Shown here: positions 24,905 to 32,926 of the stretch, piece after piece | How the letters are laid out: each line of letters begins with the position of its first letter | Numbering within the stretch: position 1 is the stretch's first letter | Assembly (NCBI RefSeq): GCF_016482685.1 | Contig: NZ_JACYHF010000031.1 | Location: forward strand, 1-64,000 | Length of the DNA: 64,000 bases | Source: Streptomyces sp. DSM 110735 | GTDB lineage: Bacteria; Actinomycetota; Actinomycetes; Streptomycetales; Streptomycetaceae | Direction of reading: 5' to 3' | Position numbers and translations under genes: made by a program | The notes under the pieces: model-generated | The model's input: only the letters and a program-made list of their open reading frames with translations | Databases searched by the model: none | Told to the model about the DNA's origin: nothing

Positions 24905-25387
24905 ATGACCACCGACGGATTCATCACGTGTCTCTGGTTCGACGGCCAGGCGGAGGAGGCCGCGCACTTCTACGTCTCCGTGTTCAAGGGCTCCGGCATC
25001 GGCGACGTCCTCCGCCACGGCGAGGCGGGCCCGGGGGAGCCCGGCACCGTGCTGACCGTGGAGTTCACCGCCAACGGCCAGCGGTTCGTCGCCCTCAACG
25101 GCGGTCCGCAGTTCCGGTTCAACGAGGCGATCTCGTTCCAGATCCTCTGCGCCGATCAGCAGGAGGTCGACCACTACTGGACCCGCCTGACCGAGGACGG
25201 CGGCGAGCCCGGCCCGTGCGGCTGGCTCAAGGACCGCTACGGCGTCTCCTGGCAGGTCGTCCCCGAGCGCCTGCTGGAGATGACCAAGGACTCCGACCCC
25301 GCGAAGGCCGACCGCACCATGCGCGCCATGATGACCATGGGCAAGCTGGACATCGCCGCGCTGGAGCAGGCACACGCGGGCGGCTGA
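24905..25387 (+). CDS. VOC protein, PhnB/YjdN-like
   Basis: A 160-aa VOC-fold protein of the PhnB group (once labelled 3-demethylubiquinone methyltransferase). It begins FITCLWFDGQAEEAAHFYVSVF, has the VEFTANGQRFVALNGGP strand pair, and ends with the CGWLKDRYGVSWQVVPERL motif typical of the group. Function is not established for most members. The ATG at 24905 was chosen because the upstream frame is not protein-like. No nearby gene gives a functional clue. Confidence 0.88.
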   Translation: MTTDGFITCLWFDGQAEEAAHFYVSVFKGSGIGDVLRHGEAGPGEPGTVLTVEFTANGQRFVALNGGPQFRFNEAISFQILCADQQEVDHYWTRLTEDGGEPGPCGWLKDRYGVSWQVVPERLLEMTKDSDPAKADRTMRAMMTMGKLDIAALEQAHAGG

Positions 25388-25432
25388 CGAACCGCCCGGA
25401 GAGCCGGGGTGACGGACTGCTGGCTTGACGCC

Positions 25433-25783
25433 ATGTCCTCCGTACTGGTGATCGGTTACGACCCGCAGGCGATTCCCGGCGTCGACGCCCCCGCTCTGCG
25501 GACGGCGCTCGAGAAGGAGATGAGCCGGTTCGCCGAGCACGGCATCGACGCGGCGATGACGCTGGTCGTCTTCGACGAGACGGCCGAGGAGACGCTCACC
25601 ACGTCGCTGGACGCGCGCCCCTGGGACGTGGTCGTCGTCGGCGGCGGAATCCGCAAGACGGAGGCGCTGCTGCCGCTCTTCGAGCGGATCGTGAACCTGA
25701 TCCGCCGTCACGCGCCGCAGGCCGCCATCGCGTTCAACGCCCACGGCGGCGACAGCGTGGACGCGGCACTGCGTCTGCTCTGA
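25433..25783 (+). CDS. Conserved-type hypothetical protein, Rossmann-like
   Basis: A 116-aa soluble protein with a flavodoxin/Rossmann-like pattern: strand SSVLVIGYDPQAIPG, helix to about 45, strand MTLVVFDE, strand DVVVVGGGIRK (about 72-82), helix LFERIVNLIRRHAP, and strand AAIAFN. It resembles small streptomycete proteins of unknown function. The ATG at 25433 begins the first beta strand. It is 45 bp downstream of the VOC gene on the same strand, so co-transcription is likely. Confidence 0.75.
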   Translation: MSSVLVIGYDPQAIPGVDAPALRTALEKEMSRFAEHGIDAAMTLVVFDETAEETLTTSLDARPWDVVVVGGGIRKTEALLPLFERIVNLIRRHAPQAAIAFNAHGGDSVDAALRLL

Positions 25784-25801
25784 CGCGGCGCCGCACGGCC
25801 C

Positions 25802-26689
25802 TCACCCCTCCCGCAGGATCTCGGTGATCGTGTGGCGGGCGTTCTTTGCCAGTGCCGGGTTGGTGTGCCAGTAGTACGGCAACTGGACCAGGGCGACGGA
25901 GAGGGCCCAGCCGCGTCCGCGGGTCCACTCCGCGTCGTCGGCGCCCACCGTCTCGCGGAAGATCGCGCGGGCGGAGGCGGGCAGCAGGTTCCACGCGACG
26001 ATCAGGTCCACGGCCGGGTCGCCCACGCCCGCGCAGCCGAAGTCGATCACCGCGGCGAGCCGGTCGCCGGACACCAGGACGTTGCCGGGGGAGAGGTCGC
26101 CGTGCGCCCAGAGCGGCGGACCGGTGTGGGTGGGAGCCTTGAGCGCCCGCTCCCAGAGCGCGGTCGCCGCCTCCGTGTCGATCCGGCCGGTCAGCTCCGC
26201 CAGCGCCGACCGGGTCTCCGCGTCCTGGTCCGCGAGCGCGCCGCCCCGGTAACCCCGTGGCGCGTCCTCCGTCTTGGCTCGGCGCAGCGCGGTCACGAAC
26301 CGGCCCAGGTCCCGGGCGAGCCCCTCCGGCCGTTCGACGGCGCCCGCGACCGGGTTGCCGCCCTCCAGCCAGCGGTAGACCGACCAGGGCCAGGGAAAGT
26401 GCTCGCCGGGGTCCCCGAAACCCACCGGCTCCGGCGCGGACACCGGCAGCAGGGGACCGAGACGGGGCAGCCAGCGCCGCTCGTGCGCCACGTCGGCCAC
26501 CGCGCCGGGATGCCGGGGGAGCCGTACCACCAGCTCCGGACCCAGCCGGAACATCGCGTTCTCGGTGCCGGACGACTCCAGCCGCCGCACCGGCAGCTCC
26601 GCCCAGTGCGGAAACCGCTCCGCCACCAGCCGTCGTACCAGCGGGGCGTCGACCCCGATCTCGTGCGCGCGCATCTTCGCAGTACTCAT
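25802..26689 (-). CDS. Aminoglycoside phosphotransferase (APH)-family kinase
   Basis: A 295-aa APH-fold phosphotransferase. The catalytic loop is HGDLSPGNVL (Asp near 197), the metal motif is IDFGCAGVGDPAVDL (about 214-228), and the N-lobe has FRLGPELVVRLPR. These enzymes phosphorylate small molecules, including aminoglycosides, macrolides and homoserine-like metabolites; this protein alone does not prove antibiotic resistance. Length is standard. It is convergent with the hypothetical gene at 25783 and divergent from a VOC gene. Confidence 0.9.
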   Translation of the reverse strand: MSTAKMRAHEIGVDAPLVRRLVAERFPHWAELPVRRLESSGTENAMFRLGPELVVRLPRHPGAVADVAHERRWLPRLGPLLPVSAPEPVGFGDPGEHFPWPWSVYRWLEGGNPVAGAVERPEGLARDLGRFVTALRRAKTEDAPRGYRGGALADQDAETRSALAELTGRIDTEAATALWERALKAPTHTGPPLWAHGDLSPGNVLVSGDRLAAVIDFGCAGVGDPAVDLIVAWNLLPASARAIFRETVGADDAEWTRGRGWALSVALVQLPYYWHTNPALAKNARHTITEILREG

Positions 26690-26809
26690 CGGCGCCCATC
26701 CAAGAGTCCGGGCGTCACCCGTGTCGAACGAATTCCGCCGCGCGTGGCGACCTGCGCCCGGCTAGCGTGACGTCCCGGGACGAACCGCCTGAAACGAGAG
26801 GGCCCGACC

Positions 26810-27604
26810 ATGGCCGTGCAACCCGAAGGAACGCCCTGTTGGGCCGACGCGATGTTCACCGACCTGGAGGGCGCCAAGCGGTTCTACGGCGACGTCCTCG
26901 GCTGGACCTTCGGCGACTCGTCGTCCCAGTACGGCAACTACACCCAGGCGTACGCGGACGGCAAGGCCGTCGCCGCCGTCGTCCCCCCGATGCCCGGCCA
27001 GGAGGGCCAGTCGCAGTGGTGCCTCTACTTCGCCTCCCCGGACGCCGCCGCGACCGCCGAGAAGATCCGGGAGAACGGCGGCGAGGTGCTGATGCCGCCC
27101 ATGCGGGTCGGTGACTTCGGCACGATGGTGCTCGCCCGCGAGCCCAGCGGCGCCGTCTTCGGCGTCTGGCAGGGCGGCACCCACGAGGGCTTCGAGACCG
27201 TCGCGACCCCCGGCGCCTACTGCTGGTCCGAGGTCTTCACCCGCGATCCGGACAAGTCCGACGCCTTCTTCTCCGCCGTCTTCCCCTACCGCGCGAAGGA
27301 CATGGAGGACGACGCCGTCGACTTCCGCGTCTTCGACCTCGGCGCCGACCCCGTCCTCGGCCGGATGCGGATGACCGAGGACTTCCCGCCCGAGGTCCCC
27401 TCGTACATCAACGTCTACTTCACCGTCGACGACTGCGACGCGGCCGTGGCCCGCGCCACCGACCTCGGCGCCGTGCTCCGCTTCGGCCCGATGACCAGCC
27501 CCTTCGGCCGGTTCGCCGCGCTCACCGACCCGCAGGGCGCCAACTTCTCGGTGATCGACGTCACCACCACCGAGGGCGAGATGCCCGAGCTCAAGGACGC
27601 CTGA
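26810..27604 (+). CDS. Two-domain VOC family protein
   Basis: A 264-aa protein with two VOC modules, a frequent arrangement in Streptomyces. Module 1 (about 1-125) starts CWADAMFTDLEGAKRFYGDVLGW. Module 2 (about 130-255) contains CWSEVFTRDPDKSDAFFSAVFPY and ends with FAALTDPQGANFSVID. The repeated domains probably form one active or binding site. The reaction is unknown. Confidence 0.9.
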   Translation: MAVQPEGTPCWADAMFTDLEGAKRFYGDVLGWTFGDSSSQYGNYTQAYADGKAVAAVVPPMPGQEGQSQWCLYFASPDAAATAEKIRENGGEVLMPPMRVGDFGTMVLAREPSGAVFGVWQGGTHEGFETVATPGAYCWSEVFTRDPDKSDAFFSAVFPYRAKDMEDDAVDFRVFDLGADPVLGRMRMTEDFPPEVPSYINVYFTVDDCDAAVARATDLGAVLRFGPMTSPFGRFAALTDPQGANFSVIDVTTTEGEMPELKDA

Positions 27605-27661
27605 GGGGCGCCCGGCAGGGACGGCTCCACCCCTCGCCGCGACCATGGCATGATCGTGCAC

Positions 27662-28348
27662 ATGCGTGAACGTGTGGTGGCCGCGTGCGACGGGGCTTCG
27701 AAGGGAAACCCCGGACCGGCCGGATGGGCATGGGTGGTCTCCGGTGACGACGAGCGGACCCCGGCCCGCTGGGAGTCCGGGGCGCTCGGCCGTACCACCA
27801 ACAACGTCGCCGAACTCACCGCCCTGGAGCGGCTGCTGACGGCAGTCGAGCCCGACGTGCCGCTGGAGATCCGCATGGACTCCCAGTACGCGATGAAGGC
27901 GGTCACCACCTGGCTGCCCGGCTGGAAGCGCAACGGCTGGAAGACCTCCGCCGGAAAGCCCGTCGCCAACCAGGAACTGGTCGTCCGCATCGACGAACTC
28001 CTCGACGGCCGCTCGGTGGAGTTCCGTTACGTCCCCGCCCACCAGGTCGACGGCGACCCGCTCAACGACTTCGCCGACCGCGCCGCCAGCCAGGCCGCCG
28101 TGGTGCAGGAGGCGGCCGGAAGCGCGCTCGGTTCCCCCGAGCCGCCGCCCTCGCCCGACACCCCCGCACCGGCCGCCGCCCGCCGCAAGGCACCCCGCCG
28201 CGCCAACGGCGGCGGCGCCTCCGCGCGCACCATCAAGGCCAAGTTCCCCGGCCGCTGCCAGTGCGGCCGCTCCTACGCGGCCGGTGAGCCCATCGCCAAG
28301 AACGCGACGGGCTGGGGACACCCGGAGTGCCGCACCGCCACCGGCTGA
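27662..28348 (+). CDS. Ribonuclease HI with C-terminal Cys/His-rich extension
   Basis: A 228-aa RNase H type 1 protein that cleaves RNA in RNA-DNA hybrids. Catalytic acids are D10 (ACDGASKGNPGP), E51 (NNVAELTAL), D73 (RMDSQYAMKA) and D139 (NDFADR), with His127 nearby. A Pro/Ala-rich linker (about 150-190) leads to a compact C199-x-C201...H220-x2-C223 cluster that could bind zinc. The standard enzyme is about 150 aa, so the tail is an addition. The ATG at 27662 is chosen: CATGAT (27649-27654) could be a -10 for leaderless transcription. An ATG at 27650 is possible. Confidence 0.9.
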   Translation: MRERVVAACDGASKGNPGPAGWAWVVSGDDERTPARWESGALGRTTNNVAELTALERLLTAVEPDVPLEIRMDSQYAMKAVTTWLPGWKRNGWKTSAGKPVANQELVVRIDELLDGRSVEFRYVPAHQVDGDPLNDFADRAASQAAVVQEAAGSALGSPEPPPSPDTPAPAAARRKAPRRANGGGASARTIKAKFPGRCQCGRSYAAGEPIAKNATGWGHPECRTATG

Positions 28349-28461
28349 CGGCACCCGACCGACCTCGACCGACCGGCGCCCGTTGCCGGACGTGAGCACA
28401 CCCCCGCACTGCTACCCTGCGAGGCTGATCGACTACGTCCGGTGACTTCAGAGGTGTGCGC

Positions 28462-29661
28462 GTGAAGGTCGTCTGCGTCGGAGGCGGGCCCGCGGGTCTG
28501 TACCTCGCCATCCTGCTCAAGCGGCAGAACCCGTCCCACGACGTCACCGTCCACGAACGCGGTCCCGAGGGCTCCACCTACGGCTGGGGCGTCACCTACT
28601 GGCAGGGACTGCTCGACCGGCTCCGCGCCCACGACCCCGAGTCGGCCCGCGCCGTCGAGGAACACGCGGTCCACTGGAGCGAAGGCGTCGCGCACGTACG
28701 GGAGTCGAGCACCCGGCAGCCCGGCGACCGGGGCTTCGGCATCGGCCGCCACCGGCTCCTCGACCTCCTCGCCGCCCGCGCCCGCGAACTGGGCGTACGC
28801 CTGGAGTTCGGGAGCGAGATCACCGAACCGCCCGCCGGAGCCGACCTGGTGGTGGCCGCCGACGGCATCGGGAGCACCCTGCGCACCCGGCACGCCGACG
28901 CCTTCGGTACCCAGGTCACCCACGGCCGCAACCGCTACGTCTGGCTCGGCACCACCCGCGTCTTCGACGCCTTCACCTTCGCCTTCACCGAGACCGGCCA
29001 CGGCTGGATCTGGGCCTACGGCTACCCCTACGACGACACCCACAGCACCTGCGTCGTCGAATGCTCCCCGGAGACGTACACCGGACTCGGTCTGGACCGC
29101 GCCGACGAGGGCGAGCAACTCGCCCTGCTGGAGAAGCACTTCGCGCCCGTCCTGGACGGCCACCCCCTCCTCGCCCAAGGCGCTGGTTCCTGGCCCGCCT
29201 TCCGCACCCTCACCAACCGCACCTGGCACCACGGCAACCTGGTGCTGCTCGGCGACGCCGCCCACACCACCCACTACTCCATCGGCGCGGGCACCACCCT
29301 CGCCCTGGAGGACGCCATGTGCCTGGCCGACGCCCTGCGCGACCACGCCACGCTGCCCGGGGCACTGACCGCCTACGAGACCCGGCGCCGCACCGAGCTG
29401 CTGTCCGCGCAGAGCGCCGCCCGCTACAGCGCCCGCTGGTACGAGAACCTGCCCCGCTACATCGACCTGCCCCCGCACCGCATGTTCGCCCTGCTCGGCC
29501 AGCGCCACTCCCCGCTGCTCCCGTACGTCCCGCCCCAGCTCTACTACGGCCTCGACCGCGCCGCCGGACGCCTGGAGCCGCTGCGCAGGCTCAAGCGCAG
29601 CCTCGGTCCCCGGGTGGCCCGCGCGCTGCACGCCCGCGCAGCGCATCACCCTGATCAGTAG
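28462..29661 (+). CDS. FAD-dependent aromatic monooxygenase-like protein
   Basis: A 399-aa group A flavoprotein monooxygenase. The FAD dinucleotide loop is CVGGGPAGLYLAILL (about 4-20). The DG motif is LVVAADGIGSTLR (about 131-143). The GD motif is LVLLGDAAHTTHYSIGAGTTLALEDA (about 264-289). It resembles the N-terminal part of salicylyl/anthraniloyl-CoA hydroxylases. The GTG at 28462 is preferred because GAGG (28451-28454) is well spaced from it; a GTG at 28456 is too close. It is directly upstream of the MFS-TetR unit but separated by that unit's own promoter and operators. Substrate unknown. Confidence 0.9.
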   Translation: MKVVCVGGGPAGLYLAILLKRQNPSHDVTVHERGPEGSTYGWGVTYWQGLLDRLRAHDPESARAVEEHAVHWSEGVAHVRESSTRQPGDRGFGIGRHRLLDLLAARARELGVRLEFGSEITEPPAGADLVVAADGIGSTLRTRHADAFGTQVTHGRNRYVWLGTTRVFDAFTFAFTETGHGWIWAYGYPYDDTHSTCVVECSPETYTGLGLDRADEGEQLALLEKHFAPVLDGHPLLAQGAGSWPAFRTLTNRTWHHGNLVLLGDAAHTTHYSIGAGTTLALEDAMCLADALRDHATLPGALTAYETRRRTELLSAQSAARYSARWYENLPRYIDLPPHRMFALLGQRHSPLLPYVPPQLYYGLDRAAGRLEPLRRLKRSLGPRVARALHARAAHHPDQ

Positions 29662-29692
29662 TCCCACCGCGGCTCAGGCGCGGGGGTAAATG

Positions 29693-29736
29693 TTGGTGAA
29701 AGGTCATTCACTGGATAGGGTGAATAGTCATTCACC
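29693..29736 (+). promoter_or_regulatory. Promoter with two TetR-type operators
   Basis: TTGGTG (29693-29698) and TAGGGT (29716-29721) form a -35/-10 pair with a 17-bp spacer. Two dyads overlap it: GTGAAAGGTCATTCAC (29696-29711) and GGTGAATAGTCATTCACC (29719-29736, perfect arms), 24 bp centre to centre, both fitting GTGAA-N6-TTCAC. They lie just upstream of the MFS-TetR pair, so the TetR protein is the likely ligand. Confidence 0.75.
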
Positions 29737-29762
29737 AGTCACGCACATGCGCAGGAGCGCCC

Positions 29763-31268
29763 ATGGAGCAGTCCGCCCCCATACCCGAGCCGCCCGGCAC
29801 CCTCGCGGCGCCGCCCCGGCTGCGGGAACGCCTCACCATCCCCGTGCTGGCGTCGGGCGGCATCCTCATGGCCGTCATGCAGACCGTGGTCGTACCGCTC
29901 CTGCCCGACCTGCCCCGGCTCACCCACTCGTCACCGGCCGCCGTCTCCTGGATGGTCACCGCGACCCTGCTCTCCGGCGCCGTGCTCACCCCCGTGCTCG
30001 GCCGCGCCGGTGACATGTACGGCAAGCGCCGGGTGCTCACCTCCGCGCTCCTGCTGATGACCGTCGGCTCGGTGCTGTGCGCGCTGTCCTCGAACATCGC
30101 GGTGCTGATCGCGGCTCGCGCGCTCCAGGGCGCCGCCGCCTCCGTCGTCCCGCTGTCGATCAGCATCCTGCGCGACGAACTCCCGCCCGAGCGGCGCGGC
30201 TCGGCGGTCGCGTTCATGAGCTCCACCGTCGGCATCGGCGCCGCCCTCGGGCTGCCGCTGGCCGCGCTGGTCGTGCAGTACGCCGACTGGCACACCATGT
30301 TCTGGCTGACCAGCGCCCTCGGCGCGCTCGGCGTCACGGCCACCTGGTGGGCGGTCAAGGAGTCCCCCGTACGGGAGCCCGGACGCTTCGACGTCGTCGG
30401 CGCGCTCGGTCTCGCCGTCACCCTGGTGTGTCTGCTGCTCGGTGTGTCGCAGGGCGGCCAGTGGGGCTGGGGCAGCCCGCGGGTCCTCGGCCTCTTCGTG
30501 GTCTCGGCGGTCGTGCTCGTGCTGTGGTGGCGCCAGCAGTTGCGGGCCCCGCGTCCGCTGGTCGACCTGCGCCTGGTGACCCGTCCCCGGGTGGGTCTGT
30601 CGCACATCGCGGCGCTGCTCACCGGGTTCGCGTTCTACGCCAACTCGCTCGTCACCGCCCAGCTCGTGCAGGCGCCCAAGGCCAGCGGCTACGGCCTGGG
30701 TCTGTCCATCGTCGCCACCGGTCTGTGCCTGCTGCCCGGTGGCGTCACCATGCTGCTGTTCTCGCCGCTGTCGGCTCGCATCTCGGCCCGGCGCGGTCCG
30801 CGCATCACGCTCGCGCTCGGCGCGGCCGTCATCGCCTGCGGCTACGCGCTGCGCATCGCGGACAGCCGCGACCTGTGGATGATCATCCTGGGCGCCACCG
30901 TGGTCGCCACCGGCACCACCCTCGCCTACTCCGCGCTGCCCACCTTGATCCTGCGCGCCGTACCGGCTGCCGCGACCGCCTCCGCCAACGGCGTCAACGT
31001 GCTCATGCGGACCATCGGCCAGGCCGTCTCCAGTGCCGCCGTCGCCGCCGTGCTCGTCCACCACACCAGCCTCGTCGGCGGCATCCCGGTGCCCACCCTG
31101 CACGGCTATCTGCTGGCCTTCGGGATGGCGGGCGCGGTCGCCCTGTTCGCCTGCGCGGCCGCCCTGACGATCCCGGGCGACTCCACCGGCGACGGCGCCG
31201 GGACCGGCACCCGGCGTGCCTGGGGCATCACCCGGAAGAGCCGCGCGGGCGCTCTGGAGGACGCGTGA
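29763..31268 (+). CDS. MFS transporter, drug:H+ antiporter-2 type
   Basis: A 501-aa major facilitator with about 14 predicted membrane helices. The motif A-like loop GRAGDMYGKRRVL is after helix 2, and RALQGAAASVVPLS is in helix 4. This fits DHA2-type multidrug exporters of the inner membrane. The ribosome-binding site is AGGAG before 29757. Its stop overlaps the next gene's GTG (GTGA at 31265-31268), so exporter and TetR regulator are translationally coupled. Two matching operators overlap the promoter, indicating induction by a ligand of the TetR protein, perhaps also the pump substrate. Confidence 0.93.
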   Translation: MEQSAPIPEPPGTLAAPPRLRERLTIPVLASGGILMAVMQTVVVPLLPDLPRLTHSSPAAVSWMVTATLLSGAVLTPVLGRAGDMYGKRRVLTSALLLMTVGSVLCALSSNIAVLIAARALQGAAASVVPLSISILRDELPPERRGSAVAFMSSTVGIGAALGLPLAALVVQYADWHTMFWLTSALGALGVTATWWAVKESPVREPGRFDVVGALGLAVTLVCLLLGVSQGGQWGWGSPRVLGLFVVSAVVLVLWWRQQLRAPRPLVDLRLVTRPRVGLSHIAALLTGFAFYANSLVTAQLVQAPKASGYGLGLSIVATGLCLLPGGVTMLLFSPLSARISARRGPRITLALGAAVIACGYALRIADSRDLWMIILGATVVATGTTLAYSALPTLILRAVPAAATASANGVNVLMRTIGQAVSSAAVAAVLVHHTSLVGGIPVPTLHGYLLAFGMAGAVALFACAAALTIPGDSTGDGAGTGTRRAWGITRKSRAGALEDA

Positions 31269-31870
31269 GAGACCCGGACACCCCCGCCGCCGCGCAGGGC
31301 ACCGCGCGGCGCGACGCCGAGGCGACCAAGGCGGCCATCCTCAAGGCGGCCCGCCATCTCCTGGCCCGGCATCCGCACGGCGACATCACCCTGAAGGCCG
31401 TCGCCGAGCGCGCCGGGGTCAGCCCGCCGCTCGTGCTGAAGTACTTCGGCAACAAGGACGCCCTCTTCGCCCGCGTGATGTCCTTCGACACCGACGCGGA
31501 CGACCTGCTCGACGCGCCGCTGGACGGACTCGGGCGGCACATGGTCCGGCACGTCCTGACCAGCCAGCGCGAGCGCGGCACTGACCCGCTGCTGCGCATC
31601 GTCTTCGCCCCGCTGCACGGCGACCACGGCGACGTCCTGCGCGCCAACTTCCGCGCCCAGGTGACCGACCGCCTCGCCGCCAGGCTCACCGGACCCGACG
31701 CGGGTCTGCGCGCCGAACTCGCCGTCGCGGCCGTCGTCGGCGTCGGCGTGATGTACGGCATCGCGCGCGGACCGGGGCTGCGCGGAGCCGACGCCGACGC
31801 GGTGGCCGACCGCTACGGTCCGCTCGTGCAGGCGCAGCTCACCCCGGGCGCGCGCGCCTCCGGCGTCTGA
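31265..31870 (+). CDS. TetR family regulator of the adjacent MFS pump
   Basis: A 201-aa TetR-type repressor. The N-terminal helix-turn-helix (about 20-65) reads ATKAAILKAARHLLARHP...VAERAGVSPPLVLKYFGNKDALF. The C-terminal ligand domain resembles the TetR_C group (PLVQAQL ending). The GTG at 31265 has a ribosome-binding site GGAGG at 31256-31260 inside the preceding gene and overlaps its stop by 4 bp. Co-expression with the pump and the twin GTGAA-N6-TTCAC sites ahead of the operon argue for autoregulated efflux control. Confidence 0.92.
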   Translation: MRDPDTPAAAQGTARRDAEATKAAILKAARHLLARHPHGDITLKAVAERAGVSPPLVLKYFGNKDALFARVMSFDTDADDLLDAPLDGLGRHMVRHVLTSQRERGTDPLLRIVFAPLHGDHGDVLRANFRAQVTDRLAARLTGPDAGLRAELAVAAVVGVGVMYGIARGPGLRGADADAVADRYGPLVQAQLTPGARASGV

Positions 31871-31871
31871 C

Positions 31872-32774
31872 TCACTCGGTGGTCCCGGGTCCGGTCAGCA
31901 GCGCCTCGGCGCACTTGCGGAACTCCGTCACCAGCCTCCCGCTGTCCCCGGCCCGGGTCGCCACGGCCACATGGCACGGCTCGACCCCGTGCAGCGGCAC
32001 CGTGGTCAGATCCGGGCGCGGCGGACGCAGCCCCGGCACGCCCGCCGCGAGCGCCAGCGACTGCCCGGAGGCGACCAGTTCGAACTTGTCCTCGATGTTC
32101 TCGATGAGCGGGCCGTCCGGCGCGGGCCGACCGTCCGGGCGCGGGTCGATCCGCCAGAACGCGTCCCACAGCGGGTCGGTGACGCGGGGCAGCGGCTCGT
32201 CCGCGATGTCGTCCAGGGTGACCGACTCCTTGCCCGCGAGCCGGTGGTCCAGGGGCAGGACGACCACGCGCGGCTCGTCGTAGAGCACGGTCACGCGCAG
32301 GCCCTCGCTGACGAACGGCAGCCGGGTGACCAGCGCGTCCACCCGGTGCTCGGTCAGCGCCCTGCGCGCCTCCTGCCAGGGCAGATGCGCCGTGCGCACG
32401 TCCGCGTCCGGGAACCGGCGGCGCAACTCGGCCACCGCCGGGGTGACGATCAGCCCGGTGGTGTACCCGACGGTGATCCGGCTGGGCTCGGCGGCGGCTC
32501 GCGCGGCGGCGGCTGCCTGTCCTGCCGCCCGCAGCAGCGACTTCGCGCGCGGCAGGAACACCTCGCCCGCTTCGGTCAGCCGGGTGCCCTGCGGGGTGCG
32601 GTCCAGCAGCCGTGCCCCCAACTCCCGCTCCAGCCGCCGCACTTGACGGCTCAGCGACGGTTGGGTGATGTGCAGCGCCGCGGCGGCGCGCCCGAAGTGG
32701 CAGTGCTCGGCGACGACCGTGAAGTACCGCACCAGCCTGAGGTCGAGATCCGCGTCGGCGGGGGAGTCGGACAT
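31872..32774 (-). CDS. LysR family transcriptional regulator
   Basis: A 300-aa LysR-type regulator. The helix-turn-helix (about 12-70) contains HFGRAAAALHITQPSLSRQVRRLERELG. The substrate-binding domain spans about 95-295. It is convergent with the TetR gene (1-bp gap) and divergent from a NAD-dependent epimerase gene, its most likely target. The divergent gap contains TTG-N12-CAA at 32837-32854, a loose LysR-like dyad, and a stronger 10-bp inverted repeat at 32881-32912. Confidence 0.92.
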   Translation of the reverse strand: MSDSPADADLDLRLVRYFTVVAEHCHFGRAAAALHITQPSLSRQVRRLERELGARLLDRTPQGTRLTEAGEVFLPRAKSLLRAAGQAAAAARAAAEPSRITVGYTTGLIVTPAVAELRRRFPDADVRTAHLPWQEARRALTEHRVDALVTRLPFVSEGLRVTVLYDEPRVVVLPLDHRLAGKESVTLDDIADEPLPRVTDPLWDAFWRIDPRPDGRPAPDGPLIENIEDKFELVASGQSLALAAGVPGLRPPRPDLTTVPLHGVEPCHVAVATRAGDSGRLVTEFRKCAEALLTGPGTTE

Positions 32775-32880
32775 GTCCCCAGCGTACGGTCCCCTGCCGT
32801 GTCAGCGCTCTGAGCTGTGGTGATGCCCGGGGCGTATTGCGCGATGCGGAACAAGCTTTGGACGCGGGGGCGCCGTCCGG

Positions 32881-32912
32881 CGAAGGATGGAACCACTCCC
32901 ACCCATCCTTCG
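32881..32912. promoter_or_regulatory. Perfect 10-bp inverted repeat before epimerase gene
   Basis: CGAAGGATGG (32881-32890) and CCATCCTTCG (32903-32912) are perfect inverted repeats with a 12-bp spacer. The right arm touches the GAGGAGAG ribosome-binding site (32912-32919), so it may act as an operator or as an RNA hairpin affecting translation. Confidence 0.5.
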
Positions 32913-32926
32913 AGGAGAGCAACGAC

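Noticed and set aside
25802..26689. Antibiotic-resistance call for the APH-fold kinase
   Set aside because: The fold is widespread in Streptomyces with many non-antibiotic substrates; nothing nearby supports resistance.
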